In this document: positions 19,639-29,185 of the stretch, one piece after another
How the letters are laid out: every line of letters starts with the position of its first letter
Position numbering within the stretch: the stretch's first letter is position 1
From: Gammaproteobacteria bacterium
Lineage (GTDB): Bacteria; Pseudomonadota; Gammaproteobacteria; Eutrophobiales; Eutrophobiaceae
Length of the DNA: 64,000 nucleotides
Assembly: GCA_947480335.1 (NCBI GenBank)
Contig: CANKCB010000010.1
Location: forward strand, 20,189 to 84,188
Reading direction: 5' to 3'
Made by a program: the position numbers and the translations under genes
Notes under the pieces: model-generated
Told to the model about the DNA's origin: nothing
The model's input: only the letters and a program-made list of their open reading frames with translations
Databases searched by the model: none

Positions 19639-21084
19639 ATGACTTACAAAATTTATGTAAAATCCGACTATAAACCGGTTGTGCGCTGGATACCAGATCG
19701 TCCCTGGTATTTGCGACCACGTGGATTTATCTGGGCCACTACCGGATTTCTGGTTTCGGCTACAGCCGCCATCATATCATCCATGGCTCCATCTTCCGAA
19801 TGGGAGTCAGTCGATACCGACTTCTACCCTGATCAGGTCATTGCAGAAAGTCTTGATTTCATCACCGTCAACTCCCAATACCGCCCGATCAAACAACCCG
19901 AAACGGTAAATGTCGATCCGAATGCCGAGCAATGGCATAAAATCAAGGTATCAACAGGTGACAGCCTGTCACTGATATTTGATCGGATGAAAATCTCCCC
20001 TGCCGTACTCTATACCATCATGACTTCCGGTCAGGACACCAAGGCACTGAAATACCTGATGCCAGGACAGGAGTTGCGTTTCCTGACTGCCGGAGGAGTA
20101 CTGAAGACGCTCGAATACGATCAGGATATGTTAACCACCCTGCAAATCAATCATGAAAACGGCGCCTATACCAGCAAATTGATCAAGACAGAACTGGATA
20201 TAAAGGTACTGGAAACCGGTGCCACCATAGACAGTTCACTGTTCACTGCCGGCCAAAAAGCTGGCTTGTCAGACAATCTGATCATGCAACTGGTAGCAAT
20301 CTATGGTTGGGACATCGATTTTGCGCTGGACATTCGTGAAGGTGACAGCTTCAAAATCATCTATCAGGAACAATATAAAGAGGGCGTCAAAGTTGGTGAA
20401 GGACCCATACTGGCAGCCCAGTTTGTCAACGTAGGCAAACAGTTTCGCGCAATCAGATATGAATTACCGGATGGCAAAAGGGAATATTACTCGGATACCG
20501 GTACCAGCATGCGCAAGGAATTTCTGCGCACTCCGGTGGATTTCACACGTATCAGTTCCGGCTTTAGCCTGAGTCGCAAGCACCCGGTACTGAACAAGAT
20601 CCGTGCACACAAGGGTGTCGACTATGCCGCCCCTACCGGTACACCAGTCAAGGCGGCTGGCAATGGGACGATCATGATGGTAGGAACAAATGGTGGTTAT
20701 GGTCGCACGGTCGTAATTAAACATGGCAGCCAATATTCAACTCTCTACGCACACATGTCGAAATATGCCTCTGGCCTGAAAAAAGGTATGCGTGTCAAAC
20801 AGGGACAGACCATCGGCTATGTGGGTATGTCTGGACTCGCAACCGGTCCGCATCTGCATTATGAATTCCGTATCAATGATGTTCATCACAATCCGTTGAC
20901 CGTTACCTTCCCGATGGCCGAATCCATCTCCGGCAAGCAACTCGCTGATTTCAAGGCCAAATCAGCAATGCTGTTCACCCAGCTGGATAAACAAAGTGAC
21001 CATGCCGGTCCACAGTTGATTGCTCTCACAGAAGAGAATTCTCTGCAACCTCCTGCCCAGACACCGAACAAAACGCAACCCTGA
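19639..21084 (+). CDS. Membrane-anchored M23 peptidoglycan endopeptidase (MepM-like)
   Basis: The 481-residue protein has one N-terminal membrane helix (residues ~30-48), a LysM/OapA-like domain around 95-155, and a C-terminal M23 peptidase domain. The catalytic zinc set is visible: His324 and Asp328 in HKGVDYA, and His405 and His407 in GPHLHYEF, with the second-shell His372. It should cleave peptidoglycan cross-links in the periplasm during growth or recycling. The anmK gene follows two bases later, giving a cell-wall turnover pair. The start was chosen because a good promoter lies between it and the longer alternative. Confidence 0.88.
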   Translation: MTYKIYVKSDYKPVVRWIPDRPWYLRPRGFIWATTGFLVSATAAIISSMAPSSEWESVDTDFYPDQVIAESLDFITVNSQYRPIKQPETVNVDPNAEQWHKIKVSTGDSLSLIFDRMKISPAVLYTIMTSGQDTKALKYLMPGQELRFLTAGGVLKTLEYDQDMLTTLQINHENGAYTSKLIKTELDIKVLETGATIDSSLFTAGQKAGLSDNLIMQLVAIYGWDIDFALDIREGDSFKIIYQEQYKEGVKVGEGPILAAQFVNVGKQFRAIRYELPDGKREYYSDTGTSMRKEFLRTPVDFTRISSGFSLSRKHPVLNKIRAHKGVDYAAPTGTPVKAAGNGTIMMVGTNGGYGRTVVIKHGSQYSTLYAHMSKYASGLKKGMRVKQGQTIGYVGMSGLATGPHLHYEFRINDVHHNPLTVTFPMAESISGKQLADFKAKSAMLFTQLDKQSDHAGPQLIALTEENSLQPPAQTPNKTQP

Positions 21085-21086
21085 TC

Positions 21087-22187
21087 GTGCGATATATCGG
21101 CCTTATGTCCGGAACCAGTATGGACGCGATCGACGCGGCGCTGGTAGACATTAATAACAACCAATTATCAGTCATTCATTATCACCAGTTTCCAATCAGC
21201 CGCGAAATTCAGCAACGCATCAGATCTATCAACGCAGAAACCCGTCTGGTAGATATCAGCGAACTGGATGCGATACTCGGAGAGTTATTTGCCGAAGCAG
21301 TGATCAGCCTGCTGGAACAGTCGGGACAACCTGCCTCTGCCATCACTGCCATCGGCAGTCATGGACAAACTGTCTTGCACTTGCCGGAAGCGCCACATGC
21401 CCGTACTGTACAAATTGGTGATCCATCCAGAATTGCAGTGCGTACCGGAATCACCACGGTGGCTGATTTTCGCCGTAATGACATCGCGGCTGGAGGACAG
21501 GGTGCGCCTTTGGCTTGTGGATTTCATGCCTGGCGATTTCGCCATCCACGCCAAAATCGCATCATTCTAAACCTTGGCGGCATTGCTAATATAACCCGAC
21601 TGCCAGCCGATCCATCACAGGCAGTTACCGGGTTTGATACCGGCCCGGCCAATGGCCTGATGGACAGCTGGATACAATTGCACTTGCAGCAGGAGTATGA
21701 TCAGGATGGGCTATGGGCCGCATCAGGACATTGCAATGAACAATTACTTATGAGATTGCTGGATGAGCCCTACTTCAATCTGGCACCACCGAAAAGTACC
21801 GGCAAGGATTTGTTTAACCTGCACTGGTTAAATCAACAGATATCCTCGTCCGGTTTGCAGCTTGCTGCCGCGGACATACAAGCCTGTCTGTTGGAATTGG
21901 CGGCCCACAGTATCAGCGCAGCCATCACACGATATGCAACGGATACAGACGAAGTGCTGATTTGCGGTGGCGGGGCTCATAACCAATCGCTGGTACAACG
22001 ACTCATCGAACTGTTACCCGGAATGAAGATACAAAAGACTGACGTATATGGCATCAAAGCCGATGCAGTCGAAGCCGTCACCTTTGCCTGGCTGGCGAAA
22101 TGCAGACTGGATAATATCACTGCGAACATACCAACGGTTACCGGGGCACGGCGGTCCGTTGTATTAGGTGCGATTTACCCGGGTTGA
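21087..22187 (+). CDS. anmK: Anhydro-N-acetylmuramic acid kinase
   Basis: The 366-residue cytoplasmic enzyme phosphorylates and opens 1,6-anhydro-MurNAc released by peptidoglycan turnover, giving MurNAc-6-phosphate for recycling. It begins with the diagnostic GLMSGTSMDAID segment (residues 5-16), has the FDTGPANGLMD motif, and ends with an ICGGGAHN nucleotide-binding segment. A GTG start two bases after the M23 gene stop indicates co-transcription with the endopeptidase, an arrangement also known from pseudomonads. Confidence 0.93.
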   Translation: MRYIGLMSGTSMDAIDAALVDINNNQLSVIHYHQFPISREIQQRIRSINAETRLVDISELDAILGELFAEAVISLLEQSGQPASAITAIGSHGQTVLHLPEAPHARTVQIGDPSRIAVRTGITTVADFRRNDIAAGGQGAPLACGFHAWRFRHPRQNRIILNLGGIANITRLPADPSQAVTGFDTGPANGLMDSWIQLHLQQEYDQDGLWAASGHCNEQLLMRLLDEPYFNLAPPKSTGKDLFNLHWLNQQISSSGLQLAAADIQACLLELAAHSISAAITRYATDTDEVLICGGGAHNQSLVQRLIELLPGMKIQKTDVYGIKADAVEAVTFAWLAKCRLDNITANIPTVTGARRSVVLGAIYPG

Positions 22188-22195
22188 ACTCAAAA

Positions 22196-22228
22196 AAAGG
22201 GTGGTGTGCATAGTGCACACCACCCTTT
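22196..22228 (-). terminator. Intrinsic terminator of the cytochrome c' gene
   Basis: A perfect 15-base stem (AAAGGGTGGTGTGCA and its complement) with a TAG loop. On the minus strand it is followed by a run of T residues, so it mainly terminates the cytochrome gene; it may also stop anmK transcripts from the other side. Confidence 0.9.
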
Positions 22229-22241
22229 GATTACTTGCAGA

Positions 22242-22724
22242 TTATTTCTTTTCTTCTTCTACCCTGAAAGCGTCATGACAACCACCACATTCCTTGATGT
22301 CCTTGACCATGGCCTTGGCGCCTTCAATATCCGTAACAGCCAGCGTGGCAACCTTTGCAGCCTTGTCTGAAAGCTCGGTGGCTTTTTTGGAAAAATCGGC
22401 CTGATTGGTCCAGATATCCGGCTTGGCAGTGGATTTACCAACAATTGCGTTCAAGGTAAAGGCTTCGGGAATTACCTTGGACAATGCCGCGATGGCGTTG
22501 GCAGAATTGGCAAATGCAACTGCGTCTGTTGGACGTTTGCCATCTGCCATAGCACGCAGTACACCGCGTTGCGCAGCCAGTACATGCATCAGTTCCTGAC
22601 GACCCTTTACTGCTTTTTCTTCCGGTGTCGGCTTCTTTTTTTCGCCTGCATCCTGCGCAGACACGACAGCCAGACCCAACAATGACACCATCACCGCGAT
22701 TGAAAAAATCCTGATAAACTTCAT
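22242..22724 (-). CDS. Cytochrome c' / c556-type protein
   Basis: A 160-residue periplasmic cytochrome with a signal peptide (cleavage near VSAQ, residue 24), a four-helix-bundle pattern rich in Ala, Lys and Glu, and a single heme-attachment motif CGGCH only nine residues from the C-terminus, the class II hallmark. Cytochromes c' bind gaseous ligands such as NO or act in electron transfer. It sits within the argC-erpA-anmK neighbourhood, apparently as an insertion relative to the usual order. A strong terminator follows. Confidence 0.88.
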   Translation of the reverse strand: MKFIRIFSIAVMVSLLGLAVVSAQDAGEKKKPTPEEKAVKGRQELMHVLAAQRGVLRAMADGKRPTDAVAFANSANAIAALSKVIPEAFTLNAIVGKSTAKPDIWTNQADFSKKATELSDKAAKVATLAVTDIEGAKAMVKDIKECGGCHDAFRVEEEKK

Positions 22725-22874
22725 ATTAATCTACCCCCTGAGTAAGTTCATGAGCTAATTACTACTGTCAGGAGCCATACAACCCACCCCTGATTCTGCC
22801 GGCAATGATGATATTCCCCAATTTATTTATCAGCAACTAAAAACCGGTGCAGACTGAAGTTTTAACAATCAAAA

Positions 22875-22894
22875 AAGGGCGCCAGAGCGCCCTT
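22875..22894 (-). terminator. Intrinsic terminator of erpA
   Basis: AAGGGCGC (22875-22882) pairs with GCGCCCTT (22887-22894) around a CAGA loop. On the minus strand the stem is followed by a T-run, so it ends the erpA transcript about 25 bases after the stop codon. Confidence 0.88.
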
Positions 22895-22918
22895 GTTGAC
22901 AAATCGATGACCGTTTTA

Positions 22919-23284
22919 CTACACGGAAAATGAAGAACCACAACCGCAGGTAGTGCGAGCATTCGGGTTACGGATGACAAACTGGGCACCTTCAAGCCCT
23001 TCGGAATAGTCAATTTCGGCTCCGGCAAGATATTGTATGCTCATTGGATCAACCAGCAACTTTACACCTTCACGCTCAATCACCGTGTCACCATCGGTGG
23101 TTTTTTCGTCAAAAGTGAATCCGTACTGGAACCCGGAACAGCCGCCACCACTGATATAGACTCTCAACATCAAACCGGCATTACCCTCATCCTCAATCAG
23201 CTCCCTGACTTTGGATACGGCAGAATCAGTGAAATTGAGTGGATCCGGTACATAACCGGAGGAGATTTCGAGATTGTTTTCCAT
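22919..23284 (-). CDS. erpA: Iron-sulfur cluster insertion protein ErpA
   Basis: The 121-residue A-type carrier has the three conserved cysteines of the family: one in GGGCSGF (about residue 49) and two in the C-terminal CGCGSSFSV. ErpA receives Fe-S clusters from the assembly machinery and inserts them into targets such as the isoprenoid enzymes IspG and IspH. It follows a bactofilin and argC on the same strand, as in Pseudomonas-type genomes, and is closed by its own terminator. The length matches the family. Confidence 0.93.
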   Translation of the reverse strand: MENNLEISSGYVPDPLNFTDSAVSKVRELIEDEGNAGLMLRVYISGGGCSGFQYGFTFDEKTTDGDTVIEREGVKLLVDPMSIQYLAGAEIDYSEGLEGAQFVIRNPNARTTCGCGSSFSV

Positions 23285-23348
23285 AGCTTAATTACCTTTA
23301 TACCGCTGGCTGAGATTGATCAGTATAGCAAAAGACCTAGTAAAATGC

Positions 23349-23771
23349 TCAAGTATCGTGTTCAGGGAGATCAAAAGCATCCGCTGTGCTTGACGCCGTG
23401 TGTACCGATGGGGTGGTATGAACCAGTTTACCGTTTACTTCGGCACCAATCGCCATTTCAATCAAGCTGTAATAGACATTACCCGTAATCTGGGACTTGG
23501 ATAAGAGCTCGACATGGGCGCTACTGTGCACATCGCCCCTAACTTCACCATTGAGTACGACATACGGAACCTTAACCTCCCCTTCAATCCGTCCATGGTC
23601 ACTCAACTGCAACATCGAGGTACCGTCATCGTCGATTGCATACACATTACCCATAATGACCCCTTCAACATGCAAGCCACCAGTAAATTTCATATCACCG
23701 TTAATTACGGTGTGCTGACCTACCAACGTATCGATTCGGGTGGTCTTGCGTTTCTGTTTTTTGCCCCACAT
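23349..23771 (-). CDS. Bactofilin (polymer-forming cytoskeletal protein)
   Basis: A 140-residue protein with the bactofilin core: a beta-helix of short repeated strands (VINGDMKFTGGLHVEGVIMG and GRIEGEVKVPYVVLNGEV) between short flexible ends. Bactofilins polymerise without nucleotide into filaments that organise cell shape and envelope enzymes. The gene is followed by erpA and preceded by the DUF6776-like membrane protein gene, both on the same strand, so the membrane protein may anchor or regulate the filament (inference). Confidence 0.9.
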   Translation of the reverse strand: MWGKKQKRKTTRIDTLVGQHTVINGDMKFTGGLHVEGVIMGNVYAIDDDGTSMLQLSDHGRIEGEVKVPYVVLNGEVRGDVHSSAHVELLSKSQITGNVYYSLIEMAIGAEVNGKLVHTTPSVHTASSTADAFDLPEHDT

Positions 23772-23793
23772 CTGTCAGGCTCCTGATAGTGAT

Positions 23794-24492
23794 TTATAAT
23801 GGCCAGTCATAGGTTTTGCTGATCGCCGGTTCGCCGCTGGTCGGTCTGATTTGTACCATAACATGATCAGCCACGAACCCATCAGCCAGTTGAAACTCGT
23901 ATTCCAGCCTCTTGAAACTTTTAATCTCGAATCCAAAGTCTGTTTTCTTGTCAAGCAAGCTGGCCAAATCCAGCTGTTGTCTTTGTCCGTTACTGACCCC
24001 TTCAATCGTAACGGCAAAACTGCCTTTCATAACAGTATCATTTTTTGAAACATGGGTTAAGACCAGTTTCAACAGATACCAGTTTTTCCGGCTGGACGGT
24101 TCGATAAACAATCCGTGTATATCCAGCCCGACCGTTTTCCGCGCTGAATCCATTACCCCCTGATAGAACTCGAGTTCGCGTTTCAGTTTGTAGATTTGGT
24201 CCTGCAACGCGATCATGTCCTTTTGCAGCAACACCGCGGTTTCCTTATCCAGCCGGGTGGTCTGTTCGAGCATGATAATCCTGTCGTTCAGCTCGCTGTT
24301 CTGTTTTTCCAGCTGATGATTGGCTTCAAGCACTGATCGGGTGTCATTATTGTTATTGTTGTTCTTAAGCAGAGAACTCCAGTAACTACTATCCAGTAAC
24401 AACCACGTAATCAGGGCAATGAGTACACTCAGTGTAATCACGGCAATAATCGATTGCCAGGGCCGGTGTGTCTTGATTACCAGTCGCGGCAT
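23794..24492 (-). CDS. DUF6776-like coiled-coil membrane protein
   Basis: A 232-residue protein with one N-terminal helix (about 16-34), a run of six asparagines (residues ~44-49), a coiled coil of about 65 residues (~53-115) and a C-terminal beta-rich domain of about 115 residues. I recognise it as the DUF6776-type protein next to bactofilins in this neighbourhood. It probably sits in the inner membrane with the coiled coil and beta domain in the periplasm. Twenty-two bases separate it from the bactofilin gene, suggesting a shared transcript. Function unknown. Confidence 0.75.
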   Translation of the reverse strand: MPRLVIKTHRPWQSIIAVITLSVLIALITWLLLDSSYWSSLLKNNNNNNDTRSVLEANHQLEKQNSELNDRIIMLEQTTRLDKETAVLLQKDMIALQDQIYKLKRELEFYQGVMDSARKTVGLDIHGLFIEPSSRKNWYLLKLVLTHVSKNDTVMKGSFAVTIEGVSNGQRQQLDLASLLDKKTDFGFEIKSFKRLEYEFQLADGFVADHVMVQIRPTSGEPAISKTYDWPL

Positions 24493-24527
24493 AGTACCAT
24501 CTCAGTCCAACCGCCTGAAATACTGCA

Positions 24528-25559
24528 TCATGGGTAACAGGCTGCAGCAATCAAACCGGTAGTTTCAGGCAAACCAAACAGGATGTTCATGTTCTGGATA
24601 GCCTGACCCGCCGCACCCTTGACCAGATTGTCCTCGACCGCCAGGATCACAGCAGTATTGCCGTTTTGTGGTTTATGACAGGATATCCGGCAGATATTGG
24701 TGCCCCTGACTGAACTGGTATTCGGGTGACTACCCAACGGCATTACGTCGACAAACGGTTCATCACGATACCGATCCGCATACAGTTTGTGCAAATCAAT
24801 ATCCGGGTTGTTCAACGTCGCATACAAGGTAGCATGGATACCCCTAATCATCGGTAATAGATGTGGCACAAACACCAGACCGATCGGATCTTTGCTGACC
24901 GATTGCAATCCTTGCCGTATTTCAGGCAAATGCCGATGCCCCGGAACAGCATAGGCTGAAAACGAATCAGCCGCTTCACAGTAATGATGCGCCATGGACA
25001 GCTTGCGACCAGCGCCACTGACTCCGGATTTCGCATCTGCAATCAGGCTGCCCGGATTCACCAGCTGTTTTTCGAGCAAGGGCAAAAAGCCAAGCTGCAC
25101 GGCTGTGGGATAACAGCCGGGGTTGGCAATCAGTCTGGCCTTGCGTATTTGTTCCCGGTTCAGTTCCGGCAGACCATACACGGCTTCGGACAACAAATCG
25201 GGGCATTCATGTTTTTGACCGTACCATTTTTCCCATTCCGCTACATTCTTCAGCCTGAAGTCGGCGGATAAATCGATAATGCGGGTACCTTTTTCCAGCA
25301 ACGCTGGCGCACTCTGCATGGCTGTACCATTGGGTGTCGCGAAAAAAACCACATCACAGGCACCCAGCGTACTGATGTCCGGCTCAACATACACCTGATT
25401 GATCATGCCCCTGAGTGAGGGGAAAATGTCACTGACCTGCTTGCCTTGCTCGGAACGTGAGGTGACCACCTGCAGTTGTACCTGCGGATGCTGCGCCAGC
25501 AAACGCATCAACTCCACTCCGGTGTATCCGGTTGCTCCGACAATTCCAGCCTTAATCAT
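24528..25559 (-). CDS. argC: N-acetyl-gamma-glutamyl-phosphate reductase
   Basis: The enzyme reduces N-acetyl-glutamyl phosphate in arginine biosynthesis, using NADPH in the cytoplasm. The visible family features are the [15 protein letters not shown] nucleotide-binding loop at the start and the catalytic cysteine in ANPGCYPT. I placed the start at the ATG at 25559, nine bases after a GGA ribosome-binding site, because longer in-frame forms begin outside the conserved fold. The resulting 343 residues match the usual length. It is the first gene of the argC-DUF6776-bactofilin-erpA run. Confidence 0.92.
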   Translation of the reverse strand: MIKAGIVGATGYTGVELMRLLAQHPQVQLQVVTSRSEQGKQVSDIFPSLRGMINQVYVEPDISTLGACDVVFFATPNGTAMQSAPALLEKGTRIIDLSADFRLKNVAEWEKWYGQKHECPDLLSEAVYGLPELNREQIRKARLIANPGCYPTAVQLGFLPLLEKQLVNPGSLIADAKSGVSGAGRKLSMAHHYCEAADSFSAYAVPGHRHLPEIRQGLQSVSKDPIGLVFVPHLLPMIRGIHATLYATLNNPDIDLHKLYADRYRDEPFVDVMPLGSHPNTSSVRGTNICRISCHKPQNGNTAVILAVEDNLVKGAAGQAIQNMNILFGLPETTGLIAAACYP

Positions 25560-25793
25560 GTTCATGGTTCCAGTTGTTTGTCCCGGTATGATACGAGTTG
25601 AGGTGGGTGAGGAAAAGCAAAAAAACCGCCGATTCATGACCGGCAACCCCGGTTCACTGCCTTTTACCTGATTATACCGTTATAATCGCTGCATGCAGAT
25701 ACTTACCGCAGGCCAGACAAGACGAGTGACGAGCTCACGAATACACAGCACTGCTTACCAGCAAACCTGCTATGACATCGAGAACCAAACAGC

Positions 25794-26219
25794 ATGCTCT
25801 GGTTAAAAGCGCTGCATCTGATTTTTATGGTGACCTGGTTTGCCGGATTGTTTTATCTGCCACGTCTGTTTGTCTATCACGCCATGAGTGAGGACAGCAT
25901 CAGCAAGGATCGCTTCAAGATCATGGAAAGAAAACTATACTATGGCATTACTACACCTGGCGCATTGCTGACTGTACTATTTGGCCTGCTCACACTGGGT
26001 CAGATGGGCTGGTCTGCCTATAGTGGAAGTTACTGGTTGCCGGTAAAACTGGGGCTGGTATTGCTGCTGATTATCTACCATCTGTATTGCGGCGTACTAC
26101 TGCAAGATTTCAAGCATGACCGTAATAAACACGGTCACATCTGGTATCGCTGGTTTAATGAAATTCCGGTGATCTTTCTGATCGCCATTATTATTCTGGT
26201 GGTGGTCAGACCCTTCTAG
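25794..26219 (+). CDS. hemJ: Protoporphyrinogen IX oxidase HemJ
   Basis: The 141-residue protein has four membrane helices and the HemJ pattern: a conserved His in WLKALHLIFMV (His8) and a conserved Lys in the third helix region (LPVKLGL), both implicated in heme-dependent catalysis. It oxidises protoporphyrinogen IX in the inner membrane, the penultimate step of heme synthesis, and fits with hemL further along. A TATAAT-like -10 box (25681-25686) lies about 110 bases upstream, without a clear -35. Confidence 0.9.
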   Translation: MLWLKALHLIFMVTWFAGLFYLPRLFVYHAMSEDSISKDRFKIMERKLYYGITTPGALLTVLFGLLTLGQMGWSAYSGSYWLPVKLGLVLLLIIYHLYCGVLLQDFKHDRNKHGHIWYRWFNEIPVIFLIAIIILVVVRPF

Positions 26220-26263
26220 GCAAAGAGTAGTCGGTGAGGTAATTGCGGGACAGCATTAACCGC

Positions 26264-26428
26264 CTAAATTTCCACCATATCAAAATCTTCCTTACGCGCT
26301 CCACAGTCAGGGCAAGTCCAGTTAATCGGTACGTCTTCCCACAGCGTACCTGGCAGTATACCGTCATCCGGCCATCCCAAAGCCTCATCATAGATATAGC
26401 CACAAATCACACACATGTATTTTTTCAA
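26264..26428 (-). CDS. Rubredoxin (TTG start)
   Basis: A 54-residue protein read from a TTG at 26428 that is preceded by CAGGAG at 8-base spacing. It carries both cysteine pairs that bind the single iron: CVICG (Cys6, Cys9) and CPDCG (Cys39, Cys42), plus the diagnostic GYIYDEALG and WEDVP segments. Rubredoxins of this type pass single electrons in the cytoplasm, for example to alkane hydroxylase or oxygen-detoxifying enzymes. It is convergent with hemJ and divergent from thiD with about 56 bases between them, an order common in Pseudomonas-like genomes. Confidence 0.93.
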   Translation of the reverse strand: MKKYMCVICGYIYDEALGWPDDGILPGTLWEDVPINWTCPDCGARKEDFDMVEI

Positions 26429-26484
26429 GCCACAGACTCCTGATTTTTTTCCGTGAGATTATTATCCATGTAGAATAGATTGCA

Positions 26485-27279
26485 ATGAAAACATTGACCG
26501 AACATCCCCCTGTGGTATTGGTGTTCTCCGCACATGACCCATCCGGAGCGGCCGGGATACAGGCGGATATCGAGAGTATCAACAGTAATGGTGCCCGCTG
26601 CATTTCCGTACTGACTGCCACCACCACCCAGAACACCTCGGTGTTTGAGGCCATACAACCCTTACAGGCCACTGATTTTAGAAATCAGGCAGCCCTGCTG
26701 CTGGCGGACATCCAGGTCAACGCGATTAAAATCGGACTGACCGGTAGCGTTACCGTTATTGACGAAATTGCCCGTGTCATTAAAAAAGCCGGTTCATTAC
26801 CGGTTGTGCTCGACCCGGTACTGCATGCCGGAACCGGAGCTGGATTGGCCACGAATGAAATCATTGCCAGTCTGAAACAGCAACTGCTGCCATTAACAAC
26901 AATACTGACTCCAAATGTGCAGGAAGCTTTGCAGCTTACTGGCGCGATTGATGCTGATTCAGCAGCGAGGACCTTGCTGGATCTGGGCTGTCAGCAGGTA
27001 CTGATTACCGGTGCTGACACACCAACAACCAGGGTGATCAATACGCTGTACCGACAACATTCCGAACCACTCGAATTTACATGGGAACGACTGCCGGGAG
27101 TTTACCATGGTTCCGGTTGTACATTGGCGGCCGCGATCGCCGCTCTACTGGCACAAGGTGTTGAGAGCGTTGAAGCTGTTACCCGCGCGCAGCAATTTTG
27201 CTGGAACAGCTTGAAGTACCATCTGCAATTGGGGAAATCGCAATTCCATCCGGACAGAAATTTCCAGGACAGAACGTGA
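26485..27279 (+). CDS. thiD: Hydroxymethylpyrimidine/phosphomethylpyrimidine kinase
   Basis: This 264-residue ribokinase-family enzyme phosphorylates HMP and HMP-P in thiamine synthesis. Visible signatures are the SAHDPSGAAGIQAD segment near the start, the VLDPVLHAGTG phosphate-binding segment, and the GVYHGSGCTLAAAIAA anion-hole/catalytic segment near the end. It overlaps the next gene, thiE, by one base (the TGA stop shares its A with the ATG), so both are coupled in translation. Confidence 0.93.
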   Translation: MKTLTEHPPVVLVFSAHDPSGAAGIQADIESINSNGARCISVLTATTTQNTSVFEAIQPLQATDFRNQAALLLADIQVNAIKIGLTGSVTVIDEIARVIKKAGSLPVVLDPVLHAGTGAGLATNEIIASLKQQLLPLTTILTPNVQEALQLTGAIDADSAARTLLDLGCQQVLITGADTPTTRVINTLYRQHSEPLEFTWERLPGVYHGSGCTLAAAIAALLAQGVESVEAVTRAQQFCWNSLKYHLQLGKSQFHPDRNFQDRT

Positions 27280-27920
27280 TGTCTACTACCCGCATTAATC
27301 GCGGCCTTTACCTTATCACTGAACATGTACAGCTGGATTTTGCCAGCCTGCTGGCCATTACAGAATCCGTACTGCCGCTGGGTATCTCGGTACTGCAGTA
27401 CCGCAACAAGTCCACCGATTATGAGCAGAAAATGGAGCAAGCCAGGCAACTTCAACAACTGTGTCAAACATATAAGGTGCCGTTTATTATCAATGATGAT
27501 CTGCAACTGGCGATCAGTCTGGGTGCGGATGGCGTGCATCTGGGGCGGGATGATGGCGATTGCAAATCTGCACGTCTGCTACTGGGCGCACAAAAACTGA
27601 TCGGTGTCTCTTGCTATAATGACCTGGCAAGGGCTGAACAGGCTGTAAATGAAGGTGCAGACTATATCGCTTTTGGCGCCATGTTTGCGACCTCAACCAA
27701 AACCAATACCGTACACGCATCAACCGATCTGATCACACAGGCAAAACAACGATATACTGTGCCACTTGTGGCTATCGGTGGAATTACACCGGAAAACTGT
27801 GAGCCGATCATCGTGGCTGGCGCTGATTTACTGGCGACGGTCAGCAGTGTGTATCTGGCAAGCAATCCATCAGATGTGGTAATTAAATTCAATCAACAAA
27901 TGGTAAAATATTCATCATGA
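27279..27920 (+). CDS. thiE: Thiamine-phosphate synthase
   Basis: A 213-residue TIM-barrel enzyme that joins HMP-PP and thiazole phosphate to form thiamine phosphate. Conserved segments include VLQYRNK, the INDDLQLA and [10 protein letters not shown] substrate/metal site, and the IGGITPEN phosphate-binding segment. The start is the ATG at 27279, overlapping thiD; an earlier in-frame start would lie inside thiD. It overlaps hemL by four bases, so thiD, thiE and hemL form an operon. Confidence 0.93.
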   Translation: MSTTRINRGLYLITEHVQLDFASLLAITESVLPLGISVLQYRNKSTDYEQKMEQARQLQQLCQTYKVPFIINDDLQLAISLGADGVHLGRDDGDCKSARLLLGAQKLIGVSCYNDLARAEQAVNEGADYIAFGAMFATSTKTNTVHASTDLITQAKQRYTVPLVAIGGITPENCEPIIVAGADLLATVSSVYLASNPSDVVIKFNQQMVKYSS

Positions 27921-29185
27921 ATCTGTTCAAACGAGCACAGCAGGTAATACCTGGTGGAGTCAATTCACCGGTGCGCGCATTCAAAGGTGTCGGTGGCGAT
28001 CCCGTTTTTTTTAGCCGCGGCAGTGGCGCACTGATATATGACACCAACAACAAGCCCTATATCGATTATGTCGGTTCCTGGGGTCCGTTGATACTCGGCC
28101 ATGCCCATCCAGATGTGTTGCAACAGGTAATCAGTACCGCTGAAAAAGGTCTCAGTTTCGGCGCACCGACTGAAATTGAAATCGAAATGGCCGAACTGAT
28201 CTGCAAGTTGATGCCAAACATCGAAAAGGTTCGCATGGTGAACTCGGGCACCGAGGCGGCCATGAGCGCCATTCGACTCGCTCGCGGTTTTACCGGTCGT
28301 GACAAAATCGTCAAGTTTGAAGGGTGTTATCATGGTCATGCCGACTCGCTGCTGGTCAAGGCAGGTTCAGGTGCGTTGACACTCGGCGTACCCACGTCCC
28401 CCGGCGTCCCCGCAGACTTTGCCCGTCACACTCTGACGCTGTCCTATAACGATACGGCGCAGCTACGTGAACTGTTCACCCAATCAGGCAATGAAATCGC
28501 CTGTGTAATCATTGAGCCGGTTGCAGGAAATATGAACTGCGTTCCTGCAAACCAGGAGTTTCATGATTGCATAAGAGAACTGTGCAATGAATTTGGCAGT
28601 CTGTTGATATTTGATGAAGTAATGACCGGATTTCGGGTCGCGCTCGGCGGCGCCCAGTCTCTGTATGGAATCAAACCGGATCTGACCATACTGGGCAAGA
28701 TAATCGGTGGCGGCATGCCGGTAGGAGCTTTTGGTGGACGCGCTGATATCATGAATCATCTGGCTCCCGATGGACCGGTCTATCAGGCAGGCACCCTGTC
28801 GGGTAATCCTGTCGCCATGGCCGCCGGAATAGCAACGCTGAAAGCGATCAGTAAACCGGGATTTTATTCATCACTGGAACGCAAAACTGAACAACTGATG
28901 ACAGGTTTGTGCCTCGCGGCAAGCAACGCATCGATCCCGTTTTCAACCAATGCAGTTGGCGGGATGTTTGGATTATTTTTTTCCGCCGAGCAGGAAATCC
29001 GTCGCCTGGATCAGGTCATCGCCTGCAACCAGCCACACTTCAAACAGTTCTTCCATGGCATGCTGGATCAAGGAATTTATCTTGCACCCTCAGCGTTTGA
29101 AGCCGGTTTTGTCTCGGCAGCACATACTGACGAACAGATACAGACCACCATCAGCGCTGCTGAAACTGTTATGGCGAAGCTTTAA
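27917..29185 (+). CDS. hemL: Glutamate-1-semialdehyde 2,1-aminomutase
   Basis: The 422-residue PLP enzyme converts glutamate-1-semialdehyde to 5-aminolevulinate, the C5 route to heme. It carries the family's [15 protein letters not shown] start, the [14 protein letters not shown] cofactor segment and the PLP lysine Lys261 (ILGKIIGGG). The start overlaps thiE by four bases. Its stop overlaps that of the opposite-strand SIMPL-domain gene by four bases, leaving no room for a normal terminator. Confidence 0.94.
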   Translation: MNLFKRAQQVIPGGVNSPVRAFKGVGGDPVFFSRGSGALIYDTNNKPYIDYVGSWGPLILGHAHPDVLQQVISTAEKGLSFGAPTEIEIEMAELICKLMPNIEKVRMVNSGTEAAMSAIRLARGFTGRDKIVKFEGCYHGHADSLLVKAGSGALTLGVPTSPGVPADFARHTLTLSYNDTAQLRELFTQSGNEIACVIIEPVAGNMNCVPANQEFHDCIRELCNEFGSLLIFDEVMTGFRVALGGAQSLYGIKPDLTILGKIIGGGMPVGAFGGRADIMNHLAPDGPVYQAGTLSGNPVAMAAGIATLKAISKPGFYSSLERKTEQLMTGLCLAASNASIPFSTNAVGGMFGLFFSAEQEIRRLDQVIACNQPHFKQFFHGMLDQGIYLAPSAFEAGFVSAAHTDEQIQTTISAAETVMAKL

